This document shows, one piece after another, positions 1 through 7,374 of a DNA stretch of 52,292 bases. The stretch comes from Bacilli bacterium (GTDB lineage: Bacteria; Bacillota_I; Bacilli_A; RF39; UBA660), in contig JAFSVF010000021.1 of NCBI GenBank assembly GCA_017450205.1, positions 1 through 52,292 of the forward strand, given 5' to 3'. Positions within the stretch are counted from its first letter, which is position 1; each line of letters opens with the position of its first letter. Made by a program: the position numbers and the translations under genes. Under the pieces are notes generated by a model. The model had not been told where the DNA came from. It ran no database searches and worked only from the letters and a program-made list of their open reading frames with translations.

Positions 1-9
1 AAGGAGTAT

Positions 10-369
10 ATGTCAAGGTTCGAAGATGATTATTATAGGTATGTTAGTGTGCTTCCACCAAGCATTACATCACATCTAAGTGAAATAAAAGTTCAGACAA
101 GCTTTAATAATACATCTCCTATAGAATCATATGTTATTAAGAAAACTGAGAAAGAAGAAAAATTTTTGCAAACTTTGGATACTATATTAAGAGTCCTGGC
201 TTCATTTAATGAAGAAGAACAAAGATACTTTAAAGGAGTGTTCTTCTTAGGAAATTCAGAATCAGTAATTTCTGAGGAACTTCAATGTGCTGATAAAAGA
301 ATCAGGCATATAAAGAAGAGTAGTATTATAAAATTTGCATTAGCTATGGACTTAGCTATTTTGAAATAA
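10..369 (+). CDS. ArpU/sigma-like phage-type transcriptional regulator
   Basis: A 119-residue soluble protein whose second half (about residues 55-119) is all-helical. Its pattern of Asn-Glu-Glu-Glu-Gln-Arg-Tyr followed by a helix-turn-helix-like stretch resembles the sigma-70 region-4-like ArpU/RinA regulators of phages and integrative elements. The start is fixed by AAGGAG at 1-6, directly upstream. It is followed by a terminator and by small genes leading to a serine recombinase, so it is probably the late regulator of the integrated element whose end lies here. Family assignment rests on overall pattern only and is tentative; a generic HTH protein is the alternative. Confidence 0.5.
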   Translation: MSRFEDDYYRYVSVLPPSITSHLSEIKVQTSFNNTSPIESYVIKKTEKEEKFLQTLDTILRVLASFNEEEQRYFKGVFFLGNSESVISEELQCADKRIRHIKKSSIIKFALAMDLAILK

Positions 370-401
370 AAATTAAAACTGTATTTAATAACTTTAATTA
401 T

Positions 402-426
402 GCACATCAATAGATGTGCTTTTTTG
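402..426 (+). terminator. Rho-independent terminator
   Basis: GCACATC and GATGTGC form a 7-bp stem around a 4-nt AATA loop, followed by seven T. It separates the regulator at 10-369 from the small gene starting at 439. Confidence 0.8.
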
Positions 427-438
427 TTGGAGGAAATT

Positions 439-582
439 ATGTTTGGAAAAATATTAGGAATAATCTTTTTAATACTTTTAGGTTTATTTTCAATTTGCTC
501 ATGTAAAGTGGCTTCATGGGCAGATCAAGAAATGGAAGATGATTTAAGAAAGAAGGAACAAAATGAAAAGAAAGACATATAG
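439..582 (+). CDS. Small membrane or lipoprotein-like protein
   Basis: A 47-residue protein beginning MFGKILG with one hydrophobic segment (about residues 3-18), then a Cys-rich junction (ICSC, a poor lipobox) and a charged tail. The start at 439 is chosen because GGAGG lies 4-8 nt upstream; an in-frame ATG at 400 sits inside the terminator hairpin and is unlikely. It overlaps the next gene by 20 nt, so the two are probably translationally coupled. It belongs to the accessory genes of the integrated element. Function unknown; a single-pass membrane peptide is as likely as a lipoprotein. Confidence 0.5.
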   Translation: MFGKILGIIFLILLGLFSICSCKVASWADQEMEDDLRKKEQNEKKDI

Positions 583-766
583 AGCAACTATTATAAATAG
601 TGGACATACAAGTGTAATGCTTGTAGGAGGATATAACAAACCATCAGTTAAAAAGCATTTAACTGATTTTTTTATTAAAACGAATCAAATAAAAGATTTT
701 ACAAAGTTTGAAATTTATTTAAAACAAGTTGTTTATATTGATGGTAATTATATAGAGGTGGAATAG
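563..766 (+). CDS. Small hypothetical protein of integrated element
   Basis: A 67-residue soluble protein, Lys-rich, with no motif I recognise. GAAGGA lies just upstream of its ATG, within the preceding gene. It lies in a run of short genes (439, 563, 768) with almost no spacing ahead of the serine recombinase, an arrangement typical of element maintenance or excision genes. No function can be assigned; an excisionase-like helper is conceivable only from position. Confidence 0.5.
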   Translation: MKRKTYRATIINSGHTSVMLVGGYNKPSVKKHLTDFFIKTNQIKDFTKFEIYLKQVVYIDGNYIEVE

Positions 767-767
767 T

Positions 768-929
768 ATGGATAATAAAATATTTGAAATTAATGAAGAA
801 GATAAAGAAAAAATTTATGCAAAATTGGTTATTGCATTATTTAAATCACTTTTTAAAGAATCACAAATTACAAATACAGAATATGAGTTATTAGTAAGAG
901 AAGTAAATCGCACATTTAACTTAAGTTAA
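768..929 (+). CDS. Small hypothetical protein (53 aa)
   Basis: A 53-residue acidic, helical protein starting MDNKIFEINEED, one base after the stop of the preceding gene, with GAGGTGG upstream of the ATG. It ends 43 nt before the serine recombinase start. Small acidic helical proteins in this position occur next to large serine recombinases in integrative elements, but no motif identifies it. A role as a recombination directionality factor is possible and unproven. Confidence 0.5.
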   Translation: MDNKIFEINEEDKEKIYAKLVIALFKSLFKESQITNTEYELLVREVNRTFNLS

Positions 930-972
930 TCTTTATTATAAAATTCAGATAAAGATGAAAGGAAATGATATT

Positions 973-2655
973 ATGGGTAGGAAAGTAGCTATCTATGCAA
1001 GAGTATCAACTGAACATGAAGCACAGTTGTCAGCTCTTGAAAATCAAGTTCAATATTATGATGATATTTTAAGCAGACATCCAGAATGGAAATTATATGA
1101 AAGATATATAGATGAAGGTATTACAGGAACATCTATAAAAAAGAGAAAGAATTTTTTAAGAATGCTTAAAGACGCAGAAGATGGATGTTTTGATTTAATA
1201 ATAACTCGTGAAGTATCAAGGTTTGCTAGAAATACATTAGACACTTTGCAAGAAACAAGAAAATTGAAGAAAATTGGTGTTGAAGTATATTTTATAGAAG
1301 ATAATATATGGACTATGAATGATGATGACGGAGAATTAAAACTTACTATCATGGCAACACTTGCTCAAAATGAAAGTAAAAAAATATCACAAAGAGTTAA
1401 AGCAGGGCAATACATAACATTCCAAAATGGAGTCTTTTACGGTACTGGAAATATCTTAGGATATGACAGAGTTGGTAAAGATATGGTTATAAATGAAAAA
1501 CAAGCAGAAATAGTCAGGTTTATTTATCAAGAATGTATAAATGGTAAAGGAACTACAGACATAAAATTTGAATTAGAACGAAGAGGATATAAAACTTCTA
1601 CTGGCAAAACTAAATGGGATCCTTCTTATATAGTTAGGATATTACACAATCCATTCTATTGTGGAACTATAGTATATAGAAAATCTTATGTACCAGATTA
1701 TCTAGATCACAAAGTAGTAGCTAATCATGGAGAAGTTGAACAAGTTGTAGTAGAAGGAAGACATACCCCTTTAGTATCTAAAGAAGATTTTAATAAAGTT
1801 CAAAAGATTTTAGAATCACATTCCGTTCATATTAATAATAGTAGAAAGAAAGGTAATGTTGGTGTTGGAATCCCTAAAACAGTATGGGGTAAAAAACTAA
1901 AATGCCAATGTGGTGCTTCTTTTAATAAGAGAAGATATCACAAAGCTACAGAAACAAAACCGGAGTCTTATGGATTCCAATGCTATAATCAAAAAAATCA
2001 TGGTAGCTATAAACAAAGAATTAAAAGAGGATTAGATATAACCGATGCATGTGATGTACCAATGATTCCAGAATGGAAGTTAAAAGTAATGGCTAATAAA
2101 ATCTTTGATGATTTATTGGATAATAAAGAAGAAATATTAAAATATGCAAATGAGATTATAGAAGAAACAATTAAAGATGAAACAGTTAAAACTGATATAC
2201 ACGAAGAAATTACAGAATGTGAAAACAGAATTAGTAAATTATTAGAAAAAGATAAAATTGTATTTGAAGCTTTTACAGATAAATTGATTAGTAAAGAAGA
2301 ATTTGCAGAAAAAAGAAAAGAATATAAAGAAGAAGTAGAAAGCTTAAAATTGAAAACGGAAGAATTAAGGAATAAATTGGGTGTATCAAAAGATGAAATA
2401 ATAGAAAGGATGGAGGATTTAAAAAAGACTTTAAAAGACATTACATCAAAACAAGAAGAATTAGTAGATGATAATACAATTGATAGATTTGTAGAAACAA
2501 TTGAAGTACATAAAGATCACTTTGTATGGAAATTTAACTTTATTGATAATATAATTAGTTTAGATGTTGCGAAGAAGAAGTCATCAGATGGTGATTTATT
2601 TGTAAAAGAAGACAAAATGACTGCCGAAGTAGGAAATTGCACAAGCTGTAATTAA
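973..2655 (+). CDS. Large serine recombinase (site-specific integrase)
   Basis: A 560-residue member of the large serine recombinase family, which integrates and excises mobile elements by double-strand exchange at att sites. The resolvase domain (residues 1-150) has the YARVST motif with catalytic Ser12, the EGITGTS segment and the EVSRFARN arginine motif. The recombinase domain follows (about 165-290, YDRVGKDMVINEKQAEIVR region). A zinc ribbon has two Cys in KCQCG and further Cys near FQCYN and DACD (about 310-365). A long coiled coil (about 400-500) is the usual C-terminal synapsis element. The start at 973 is preferred over 955 because MGRKVAIYARVST matches the family N terminus and AAAGGAAA precedes it. 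Length is normal. Confidence 0.93.
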   Translation: MGRKVAIYARVSTEHEAQLSALENQVQYYDDILSRHPEWKLYERYIDEGITGTSIKKRKNFLRMLKDAEDGCFDLIITREVSRFARNTLDTLQETRKLKKIGVEVYFIEDNIWTMNDDDGELKLTIMATLAQNESKKISQRVKAGQYITFQNGVFYGTGNILGYDRVGKDMVINEKQAEIVRFIYQECINGKGTTDIKFELERRGYKTSTGKTKWDPSYIVRILHNPFYCGTIVYRKSYVPDYLDHKVVANHGEVEQVVVEGRHTPLVSKEDFNKVQKILESHSVHINNSRKKGNVGVGIPKTVWGKKLKCQCGASFNKRRYHKATETKPESYGFQCYNQKNHGSYKQRIKRGLDITDACDVPMIPEWKLKVMANKIFDDLLDNKEEILKYANEIIEETIKDETVKTDIHEEITECENRISKLLEKDKIVFEAFTDKLISKEEFAEKRKEYKEEVESLKLKTEELRNKLGVSKDEIIERMEDLKKTLKDITSKQEELVDDNTIDRFVETIEVHKDHFVWKFNFIDNIISLDVAKKKSSDGDLFVKEDKMTAEVGNCTSCN

Positions 2656-2682
2656 AGCCAAAAAGAATTAATATAAACTATT

Positions 2683-2711
2683 AAAAGACTAGAGAAATCT
2701 AGTCTTTTTTT
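2683..2711 (+). terminator. Terminator of the recombinase gene
   Basis: AAAAGACTAGA pairs perfectly with TCTAGTCTTTT across a GAAA loop, then continues into T. The T-tract overlaps the left arm of the candidate attachment site at 2709. Confidence 0.88.
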
Positions 2712-2740
2712 GTTCGTAAAATAGTAATATTCCGAACAAA
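2709..2740. other. Candidate attachment site (att) of the integrated element
   Basis: TTTGTTCG (2709-2716) and CGAACAAA (2733-2740) are perfect inverted arms with a 16-nt spacer whose exact centre is the dinucleotide GT (2724-2725). Large serine recombinases cut at a central, non-palindromic dinucleotide inside an imperfect inverted repeat, and att sites normally lie beside the recombinase gene. Seen: the repeat and its place 54 nt after the recombinase stop. Inferred: that it is the att junction. Confidence 0.4.
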
Positions 2741-2765
2741 CAAGTAAAGAAATACAAAAAAATCA

Positions 2766-2774
2766 TGATATAAT
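2766..2774 (+). promoter_or_regulatory. Extended -10 promoter of the GNAT gene
   Basis: TGATATAAT is a perfect extended -10 element 19 nt upstream of the ATG at 2793, with an AGAGGTG ribosome binding site between. No clear -35 is visible. Confidence 0.6.
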
Positions 2775-2792
2775 GAAAATAGAGGTGTGAGT

Positions 2793-3536
2793 ATGAATGA
2801 ATATATTAATTTAGATGAAAAGAATATTGATGAAGAGCATATTTGTTGTGCAATAGGAGATCCTAAACATCAAGATGGTGTAGATAAAAAGAAAGAATGG
2901 ATTAAAAGCAAATTAAAAGATGGACACGTTTTTAGAAAGCTAAATGCATGAGGTAAAATTTTTATTGAATATGAACCAATAGAAACGGCTTGGGTTCCTA
3001 TTAATGGAAAGAATTATATGCATATTTATTGCTTATGGGTAGCGGGTAGTTTTAAAGGAAAAGGTATTGGTAAAGAATTATTAGAATATGCTATTGAAGA
3101 TGCTAAAAATAAAAAAATGAGTGGTGTTTGTACATTAGTATCCCAAAAGAAGAAACCATTTATTGGAGATAAGAAATTCTTTGAACACTTTGGATTTAAA
3201 GTAGTAGATACAATTAATGATTATGAATTAATGGCACTTTCTTTTGATGATAAAGAAACACCTAAGTTTAGTGATAGTGCTAGAAAAATGAAAATAGATA
3301 GTCAAGATTTCACCATTTACTATTCTAACGAATGCCCATATGTTGAATATGAAGTAAAAGAATTATCTGATTATGCAAAAGATAAAGGAATTAAGTTAAA
3401 CTTTATAAAAATAGATTCATTAGAAAAAGCTAAAAATGCACCATGTGTGTTTAATAATTGGGCTAATTTCTATAAAGGAAAATTTGTTTCAAATACAATT
3501 TTAAATGCAAATGCATTTGAAAAAATAATTAAATAA
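2793..3536 (+). pseudogene. GNAT acetyltransferase with YoaP domain, broken by in-frame TGA
   Basis: Reading from ATG 2793 (AGAGGTG upstream) gives 52 residues, then TGA at 2949-2951, then continues in the same frame to TAA at 3536 for a total of 247 codons. The first part (CCAIGDPKHQDGV...GHVFRKLNA) and the part after the stop (GKIFIEYEP...) join into one family: a GNAT N-acetyltransferase domain with the acetyl-CoA loop GSFKGKGIGKELLEYA, then a YoaP-type thioredoxin-like C-terminal domain (about residues 165-247, YYSNECPYVEYEV). The family usually has Lys or Arg at the TGA position, so AGA to TGA is the simplest change. Reinitiation at 3018 would lack the N-terminal strands. Either a recent nonsense mutation or a base error. 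Confidence 0.8.
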
Positions 3537-3560
3537 AGTAATTGTAATAATAAGATATAT

Positions 3561-3585
3561 AGAACGGATGAGAATTCGTTCTTTT
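3561..3585 (+). terminator. Terminator after the broken GNAT gene
   Basis: AGAACG pairs with CGTTCT, extended inward by weaker pairs, followed by a short T stretch. Moderate-strength hairpin 25 nt after the stop. Confidence 0.6.
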
Positions 3586-3740
3586 ATGTTATGGAATATT
3601 ATTTGGTGGCATATATGATGATAGATTACTTGTTAAAATGGTTGATGGTAATAAAAAGTATAATATGTGTTTATTTTTTGTGTTTTTAGTTTAGAAATAT
3701 TAATAAATATTTGCATGCGAAAAAATAAAATGTTTGGTGT
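3586..3740. other. Gene-poor spacer before the surface locus
   Basis: The 3537-3850 interval has no convincing gene. Between the terminator and the promoter the only coding potential is a 24-codon hydrophobic ORF (3615-3689, MMIDYLLKW...) with a weak GGTGG upstream, which I do not trust. A near-palindrome TTTGCATGCGAAA lies near 3711-3723, just upstream of the -35 box, and could be an operator. Confidence 0.35.
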
Positions 3741-3769
3741 TGACATGAAAAAAAATTATGAATATAATT
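3741..3769 (+). promoter_or_regulatory. Consensus sigma-A promoter of the surface locus
   Basis: TTGACA (3741-3746), a 17-nt spacer and TATAAT (3764-3769) match the vegetative consensus at every base. Such a perfect promoter is rare in this window, where most promoters are extended -10 only, and implies strong transcription of the surface-protein genes from 3851 onward. Confidence 0.88.
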
Positions 3770-3850
3770 TAAGTATATTATAGAGGATATCAAAATTAAG
3801 TGTATAATAATCTCTGATATGCTTAAAAGACATGAAGGGCGAAGCAGACT
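3770..3850 (+). promoter_or_regulatory. Possibly structured 5' leader, class unknown
   Basis: About 75 nt separate the likely transcription start from the ATG at 3851. ATATCA can pair with TGATAT, and GCTT with AAGC, giving two helices, the second containing the GAAGGG Shine-Dalgarno-like sequence in its loop. I compared it mentally with S-box, preQ1, c-di-GMP-I/II and purine consensus cores and recognised none. It may only be a folded untranslated region. Confidence 0.3.
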
Positions 3851-4549
3851 ATGGATGATAAGAGAATAACTTCAACTATTAAAAGATATAAACATCAAAA
3901 GAAAACCAACAAAATAGTTAAAGTACTTTTATTATCTATTTTTTTTATGCTTATACTTTTATATTTTGTATTTGGTATTATTTATAATAATGAAAGTTTT
4001 TGTATATCTTTAGACAGTAACCTTTATTATGAACAAGGAGTAATCATTTATGATGATCCTAATTATAAAGTTTATAGGTCTGAGTTATATGCAAAGTCAC
4101 CTGAGTCTTTTGACAATATCTCATACAAATGGCTTCCCGAAGATATTGACGAAAGTAATGGAGGTTCGCATAACGGCAAAAACTATTTAGCTTATACTTT
4201 CTTTGTTGAAAACACAGGAAGTCAAGTAGTTGATTACTATAGTGAGCTATTAGTTGATGACGTTATCAAAAACGTCGATGAGGCAGTAAGAATTCGCGTC
4301 TATAAAAACTCTGAATTTGTAACTTATGCTAAACTGTCTGCAAAAAACACACCTGAGAAAGAAACTACTCCGTTTGCTAAGGATGGTGTAATTACGGTTG
4401 ATCATAAAACTGATTTTAAACCCGGAGACATTGACAAGTATACAATAGTTTTATGGATTGAGGGTTCTGATCCAGAATGTAATGATAATATTCTGGGCGG
4501 TGAAATCAAAATTTCGATGAATTTTGTTTCAGAACATACAGAGATTTAG
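3851..4549 (+). CDS. Membrane-anchored surface protein, first gene of the fibre-like operon
   Basis: A 232-residue protein with a basic cytoplasmic N terminus, one membrane helix (about 23-45) and an extracellular beta-rich domain. The C-terminal segment TIVLWIEGSDPE...GGEIKISMNF matches the ending (VRVYIWIEGQD...KKISV.F) of the proteins at 4564, 5915 and 7375, so it shares their fold. It lacks the TYAWF cleavage motif, so it probably stays membrane-anchored as a base or assembly subunit. It lies 14 nt before the next gene, behind a consensus promoter. Codon use is less AT-biased than its neighbours (CCC, GGC, CGC appear), suggesting separate origin or expression constraints. Precise function unknown. 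Confidence 0.7.
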   Translation: MDDKRITSTIKRYKHQKKTNKIVKVLLLSIFFMLILLYFVFGIIYNNESFCISLDSNLYYEQGVIIYDDPNYKVYRSELYAKSPESFDNISYKWLPEDIDESNGGSHNGKNYLAYTFFVENTGSQVVDYYSELLVDDVIKNVDEAVRIRVYKNSEFVTYAKLSAKNTPEKETTPFAKDGVITVDHKTDFKPGDIDKYTIVLWIEGSDPECNDNILGGEIKISMNFVSEHTEI

Positions 4550-4563
4550 AAAGAGGAGAAAAC

Positions 4564-5844
4564 ATGAAAAAGAAACACAGCATGCATATTAGAAAAACAA
4601 GACGTCTATTTTTTATATGCGCTATTATGGCATTAATTTTAACTACTGGAACATACGCATGGTTCGTTGGTATGAAAACAGTTAATGTCTCAAGCTTCGA
4701 TGTTGAAATTGCAGCAATCGATGGCTTATCGTTATCATTAGATGGTGTTGCTTGGTCAGATACAGTTTCTATTAACCAAGAAAACTTCAAAGAAGTAAAT
4801 ACATCTAATAATACAAACAGCTGGGGTGGAAGTGGATTAGTTCCAGTATCATCTGTAGGTATAATTGATACAGATGCATCTAGAATGATCATGTATGAAA
4901 AGGGAAGTTTTGCTACTACACCAGGCGGCTTTAGAATTATGGCTAGTCAAGTTGAAAATACAGCTGAAGGTCAACTTGAACAAGATGGATACGTTGCTTT
5001 TGATTTATTTGTTAAAAACCTTTCAGGTAAAGAATATTATAAAGATCTAAACGTATTAAATGAGGAACCAATTTATTTAACTCCTGATTCAGCAGTAACA
5101 GTTTCAACTAACGGTGGAGTTGCTGGAACTGGTATTGAAAACTCAGTTAGAGTTGGTTTTGCTCAAATCGGTAGAGTAGAAGCTACTGAAACAACTCAAT
5201 CAGTAATTACTGGTATCACTTGTAGTTCTGATACAAAAGTTACTGGAATATGTGCTGATCGTTCTGCACAAATTTGGGAACCAAATGATAAATATCACGT
5301 ACAAAATGCAATCAATTGGTACGCAACTTCTTGTAAGAAAAGAAGTGGTGCTGATTTAACACAAGCATCATCTTATGATGGTTCTTGTAATACATTAACT
5401 GATGGACTATATGTACAAACTAACGCTATCAGTGGTGTTATTGATTACAGAGACCAAGTAGATGTATACGATGGAGCTGACTACAATGGCTATACAGCTA
5501 GTATCTCTGATACAGCTCAAGCAGGTAAATTATTTGCTTATGATTATTTCACAGACTCTGAAAAATCATTAACTGGCGTTAATCGTCCAACTTTCATTAC
5601 TTTAGCTCCAAACAGTATTACTAAAGTAAGAGTATATATTTGGATTGAAGGACAAGATGTTGATAACTATGACTTTGCTTCATTAGGAAAGAAAATATCT
5701 GTTGCATTTGGTCTATCTAAGGAAAGATTCTATGACGAAGACTTTAACTATGAAAATCCAGAAGGTGCTGATCTTCCATCAGACGTAGTTAAAGAAAATC
5801 ATCCAGCTTACCAATATACAAAAGAAGAAAACGCTGGAAACTAA
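4564..5844 (+). CDS. SipW-type secreted surface/fibre subunit A
   Basis: A 426-residue protein with basic N terminus, hydrophobic helix (about 15-30) and TYAWF (30-34). This matches the SipW-dependent signal peptide class used by TasA and camelysin, which is cut after T-x-A. The mature part is beta-rich with blocks shared with the next gene: YVAFDLFVKNLSG, GTGIENSVRVGFAQIGR, AQIWEPND and KVRVYIWIEGQD. Cys in ITCSS, TGIC, TSC and GSC could form disulfides. AGAGGAG ribosome binding site 5 nt upstream. Signal peptidases of the matching SipW type lie downstream in the same locus. Likely a structural subunit of a surface fibre or matrix; polymerisation is inferred. Confidence 0.72.
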   Translation: MKKKHSMHIRKTRRLFFICAIMALILTTGTYAWFVGMKTVNVSSFDVEIAAIDGLSLSLDGVAWSDTVSINQENFKEVNTSNNTNSWGGSGLVPVSSVGIIDTDASRMIMYEKGSFATTPGGFRIMASQVENTAEGQLEQDGYVAFDLFVKNLSGKEYYKDLNVLNEEPIYLTPDSAVTVSTNGGVAGTGIENSVRVGFAQIGRVEATETTQSVITGITCSSDTKVTGICADRSAQIWEPNDKYHVQNAINWYATSCKKRSGADLTQASSYDGSCNTLTDGLYVQTNAISGVIDYRDQVDVYDGADYNGYTASISDTAQAGKLFAYDYFTDSEKSLTGVNRPTFITLAPNSITKVRVYIWIEGQDVDNYDFASLGKKISVAFGLSKERFYDEDFNYENPEGADLPSDVVKENHPAYQYTKEENAGN

Positions 5845-5855
5845 TAAATAATAAT

Positions 5856-5898
5856 GTTTAATATGCAAGAGTATGTGTGTACTCTTGCATGATTAAAC
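5856..5898 (+). other. Long intergenic stem-loop without T-tract
   Basis: GTTTAAT pairs with ATTAAAC and the adjacent ATGCAAGAGTA with TACTCTTGCAT: 18 bp with one bulged G and a 6-nt loop. It is followed by GATTAAACTAAG rather than T, so it should not be an intrinsic terminator. It lies between two paralogous subunit genes and may act as an mRNA stability or processing element setting their ratio. Confidence 0.7.
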
Positions 5899-5914
5899 TA
5901 AGAAAGGAACAATT

Positions 5915-7291
5915 ATGAAAAATAACAGAAAAAGTAGAAAAATAAGAAATCTTGTTGTTATTTGCTTTCTTTGTGCTATTTTAATTGGTGTTGGAACATA
6001 TGCATGGTTCGTAGGTATGAAAACAGTTAATGTTTCTTCATTCGATGTTGAAATTGCTACAACTGAAGGTTTATTCTTATCTATGGATGGTGAGAATTGG
6101 TCTTATGAATTAGATGCAAAGAATGCAACTTCATACACAGGAAATACAAATACATGGGCTGAAAATGGTCTTATTCCTGTTTCATCTGTTGGTGATGTTG
6201 ATGCTTTAGCTTCAAGATTACAACTTTATGAAAAGGGTAGTTTAGCTACTACTAAAGGTGGATATAGATTACTTGCTAGTCGTGTACACAATTATGATAA
6301 AACTGAAGATGGTAAAAATGGATTCATTGAAGGTGACGGATATGTTGCATTCGATTTATTTATTAAAAACCTTTCAGGAAATGAATACTATACAGATAAT
6401 AATGTATTAAATGAAGAAGATATCTTCTTAACAACTAACTCAGAAGTTAAAGTTGCAACTAGTGGTGGTGTTGCTGGAACTGGTATTGAAAACTCAGTAA
6501 GAGTTGGTTTTGCTCAAATTGGTAGAGTTGAAGCTACTCCTGGTGTAGCATCAACAAATAATATTACTGATATTACTTGTACAAATGTAGCTGCTGGTGA
6601 AGGTCAAGCTCAAGTTACTGGTATTTGCCGTCAAGCTCAAATTTGGGAACCAAATGATACTAAACACGTACAAAATGCTATTAACTGGTATGAAACAAGT
6701 TGTAATACAAGAAAAGAAGATGGAGAAGACTTAACTTTAGCATCATCTTATAATGCTGATAAATGTAGTGGTGTTGTTGATGGAACAAGCAACAAAACTT
6801 ATGCTATTAGTAGAGTAATTGGTATTGATGATAATGTTGATATTTATGATGGTGAACAATATAATACTTACTTAGCTAACAGTGTTGTATATAATGCTTA
6901 CAATAATGCAGTTAACTTAAATGCTGCATCATTAAAACAAACTTTAGATGCTGAATCTGCAGCTGCTGCTGAAGAAGCTAAACTTGCAGCTCGTGCAGAT
7001 TATAAGTTAGTAGATTTCCCATACTTCACTGATACAATGAAGAATTTAACTGGTACTTCTAGACCAACATTTATGACTTTAGCTCCAAACAGTATTACTA
7101 AAGTTAGAGTATATATTTGGATTGAAGGACAAGATATTGATAACTATGATTTCGCATCATTAGGAAAGAAAATCTCAGTTAACTTTGGATTTACTAAGGA
7201 AAGATATACTGAAGGGGATATTAATTATCAAGGACCATCTACAGATATCACTCCAAAAAATGAATCTTCATCAGAAACTAATGAAGGATAA
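5915..7291 (+). CDS. SipW-type secreted surface/fibre subunit B (paralogue of A)
   Basis: A 458-residue close paralogue of the protein at 4564, clearly a tandem duplicate: TYAWFVGMKTVNVSSFDVEI is identical in both, as are GGVAGTGIENSVRVGFAQIG and LAPNSITKVRVYIWIEGQD. TYA is at residues 28-30. It differs mainly by a ~40-residue Ala-rich, probably helical insertion (NAASLKQTLDAESAAAAEEA region) before the conserved C-terminal block. Cys residues are kept at equivalent places. AAGGAAC upstream of the ATG. It is flanked by strong stem-loops on both sides. Probably the second major subunit of the same surface structure. Confidence 0.72.
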   Translation: MKNNRKSRKIRNLVVICFLCAILIGVGTYAWFVGMKTVNVSSFDVEIATTEGLFLSMDGENWSYELDAKNATSYTGNTNTWAENGLIPVSSVGDVDALASRLQLYEKGSLATTKGGYRLLASRVHNYDKTEDGKNGFIEGDGYVAFDLFIKNLSGNEYYTDNNVLNEEDIFLTTNSEVKVATSGGVAGTGIENSVRVGFAQIGRVEATPGVASTNNITDITCTNVAAGEGQAQVTGICRQAQIWEPNDTKHVQNAINWYETSCNTRKEDGEDLTLASSYNADKCSGVVDGTSNKTYAISRVIGIDDNVDIYDGEQYNTYLANSVVYNAYNNAVNLNAASLKQTLDAESAAAAEEAKLAARADYKLVDFPYFTDTMKNLTGTSRPTFMTLAPNSITKVRVYIWIEGQDIDNYDFASLGKKISVNFGFTKERYTEGDINYQGPSTDITPKNESSSETNEG

Positions 7292-7317
7292 TAATTAACT
7301 AGTTTATCTAGAAAAAA

Positions 7318-7353
7318 GTATGAATGAAGAGTAAATTTTTACTCTTCATTTAT
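7318..7353 (+). other. Intergenic stem-loop after subunit B
   Basis: AATGAAGAGTAAA pairs perfectly with TTTACTCTTCATT (13 bp, TT loop). It is followed by TATCTTATTT, a broken T-tract, so it could be a weak terminator attenuating the next gene or a 3' stabiliser of the subunit mRNA. Confidence 0.65.
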
Positions 7354-7374
7354 CTTATTTAAAGGTGTGGTCAT

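Noticed and set aside
1056..2441. Minus-strand open frames of 98 and 144 codons inside the recombinase gene
   Set aside because: Antisense shadows of an AT-rich gene: Ser/Ile/Leu-rich, no ribosome binding site, no family resemblance.
3770..3850. A c-di-GMP or preQ1 riboswitch before the surface locus
   Set aside because: The leader contains GGGCGAAGC-like bases but not the conserved cores of GEMM-I, GEMM-II or preQ1 aptamers, so I only list it as an unassigned leader.
4506..4892. Minus-strand 128-codon frame over the first fibre subunit start
   Set aside because: It is antisense to the signal peptide and conserved N-terminal block of a duplicated gene family and lacks a ribosome binding site.
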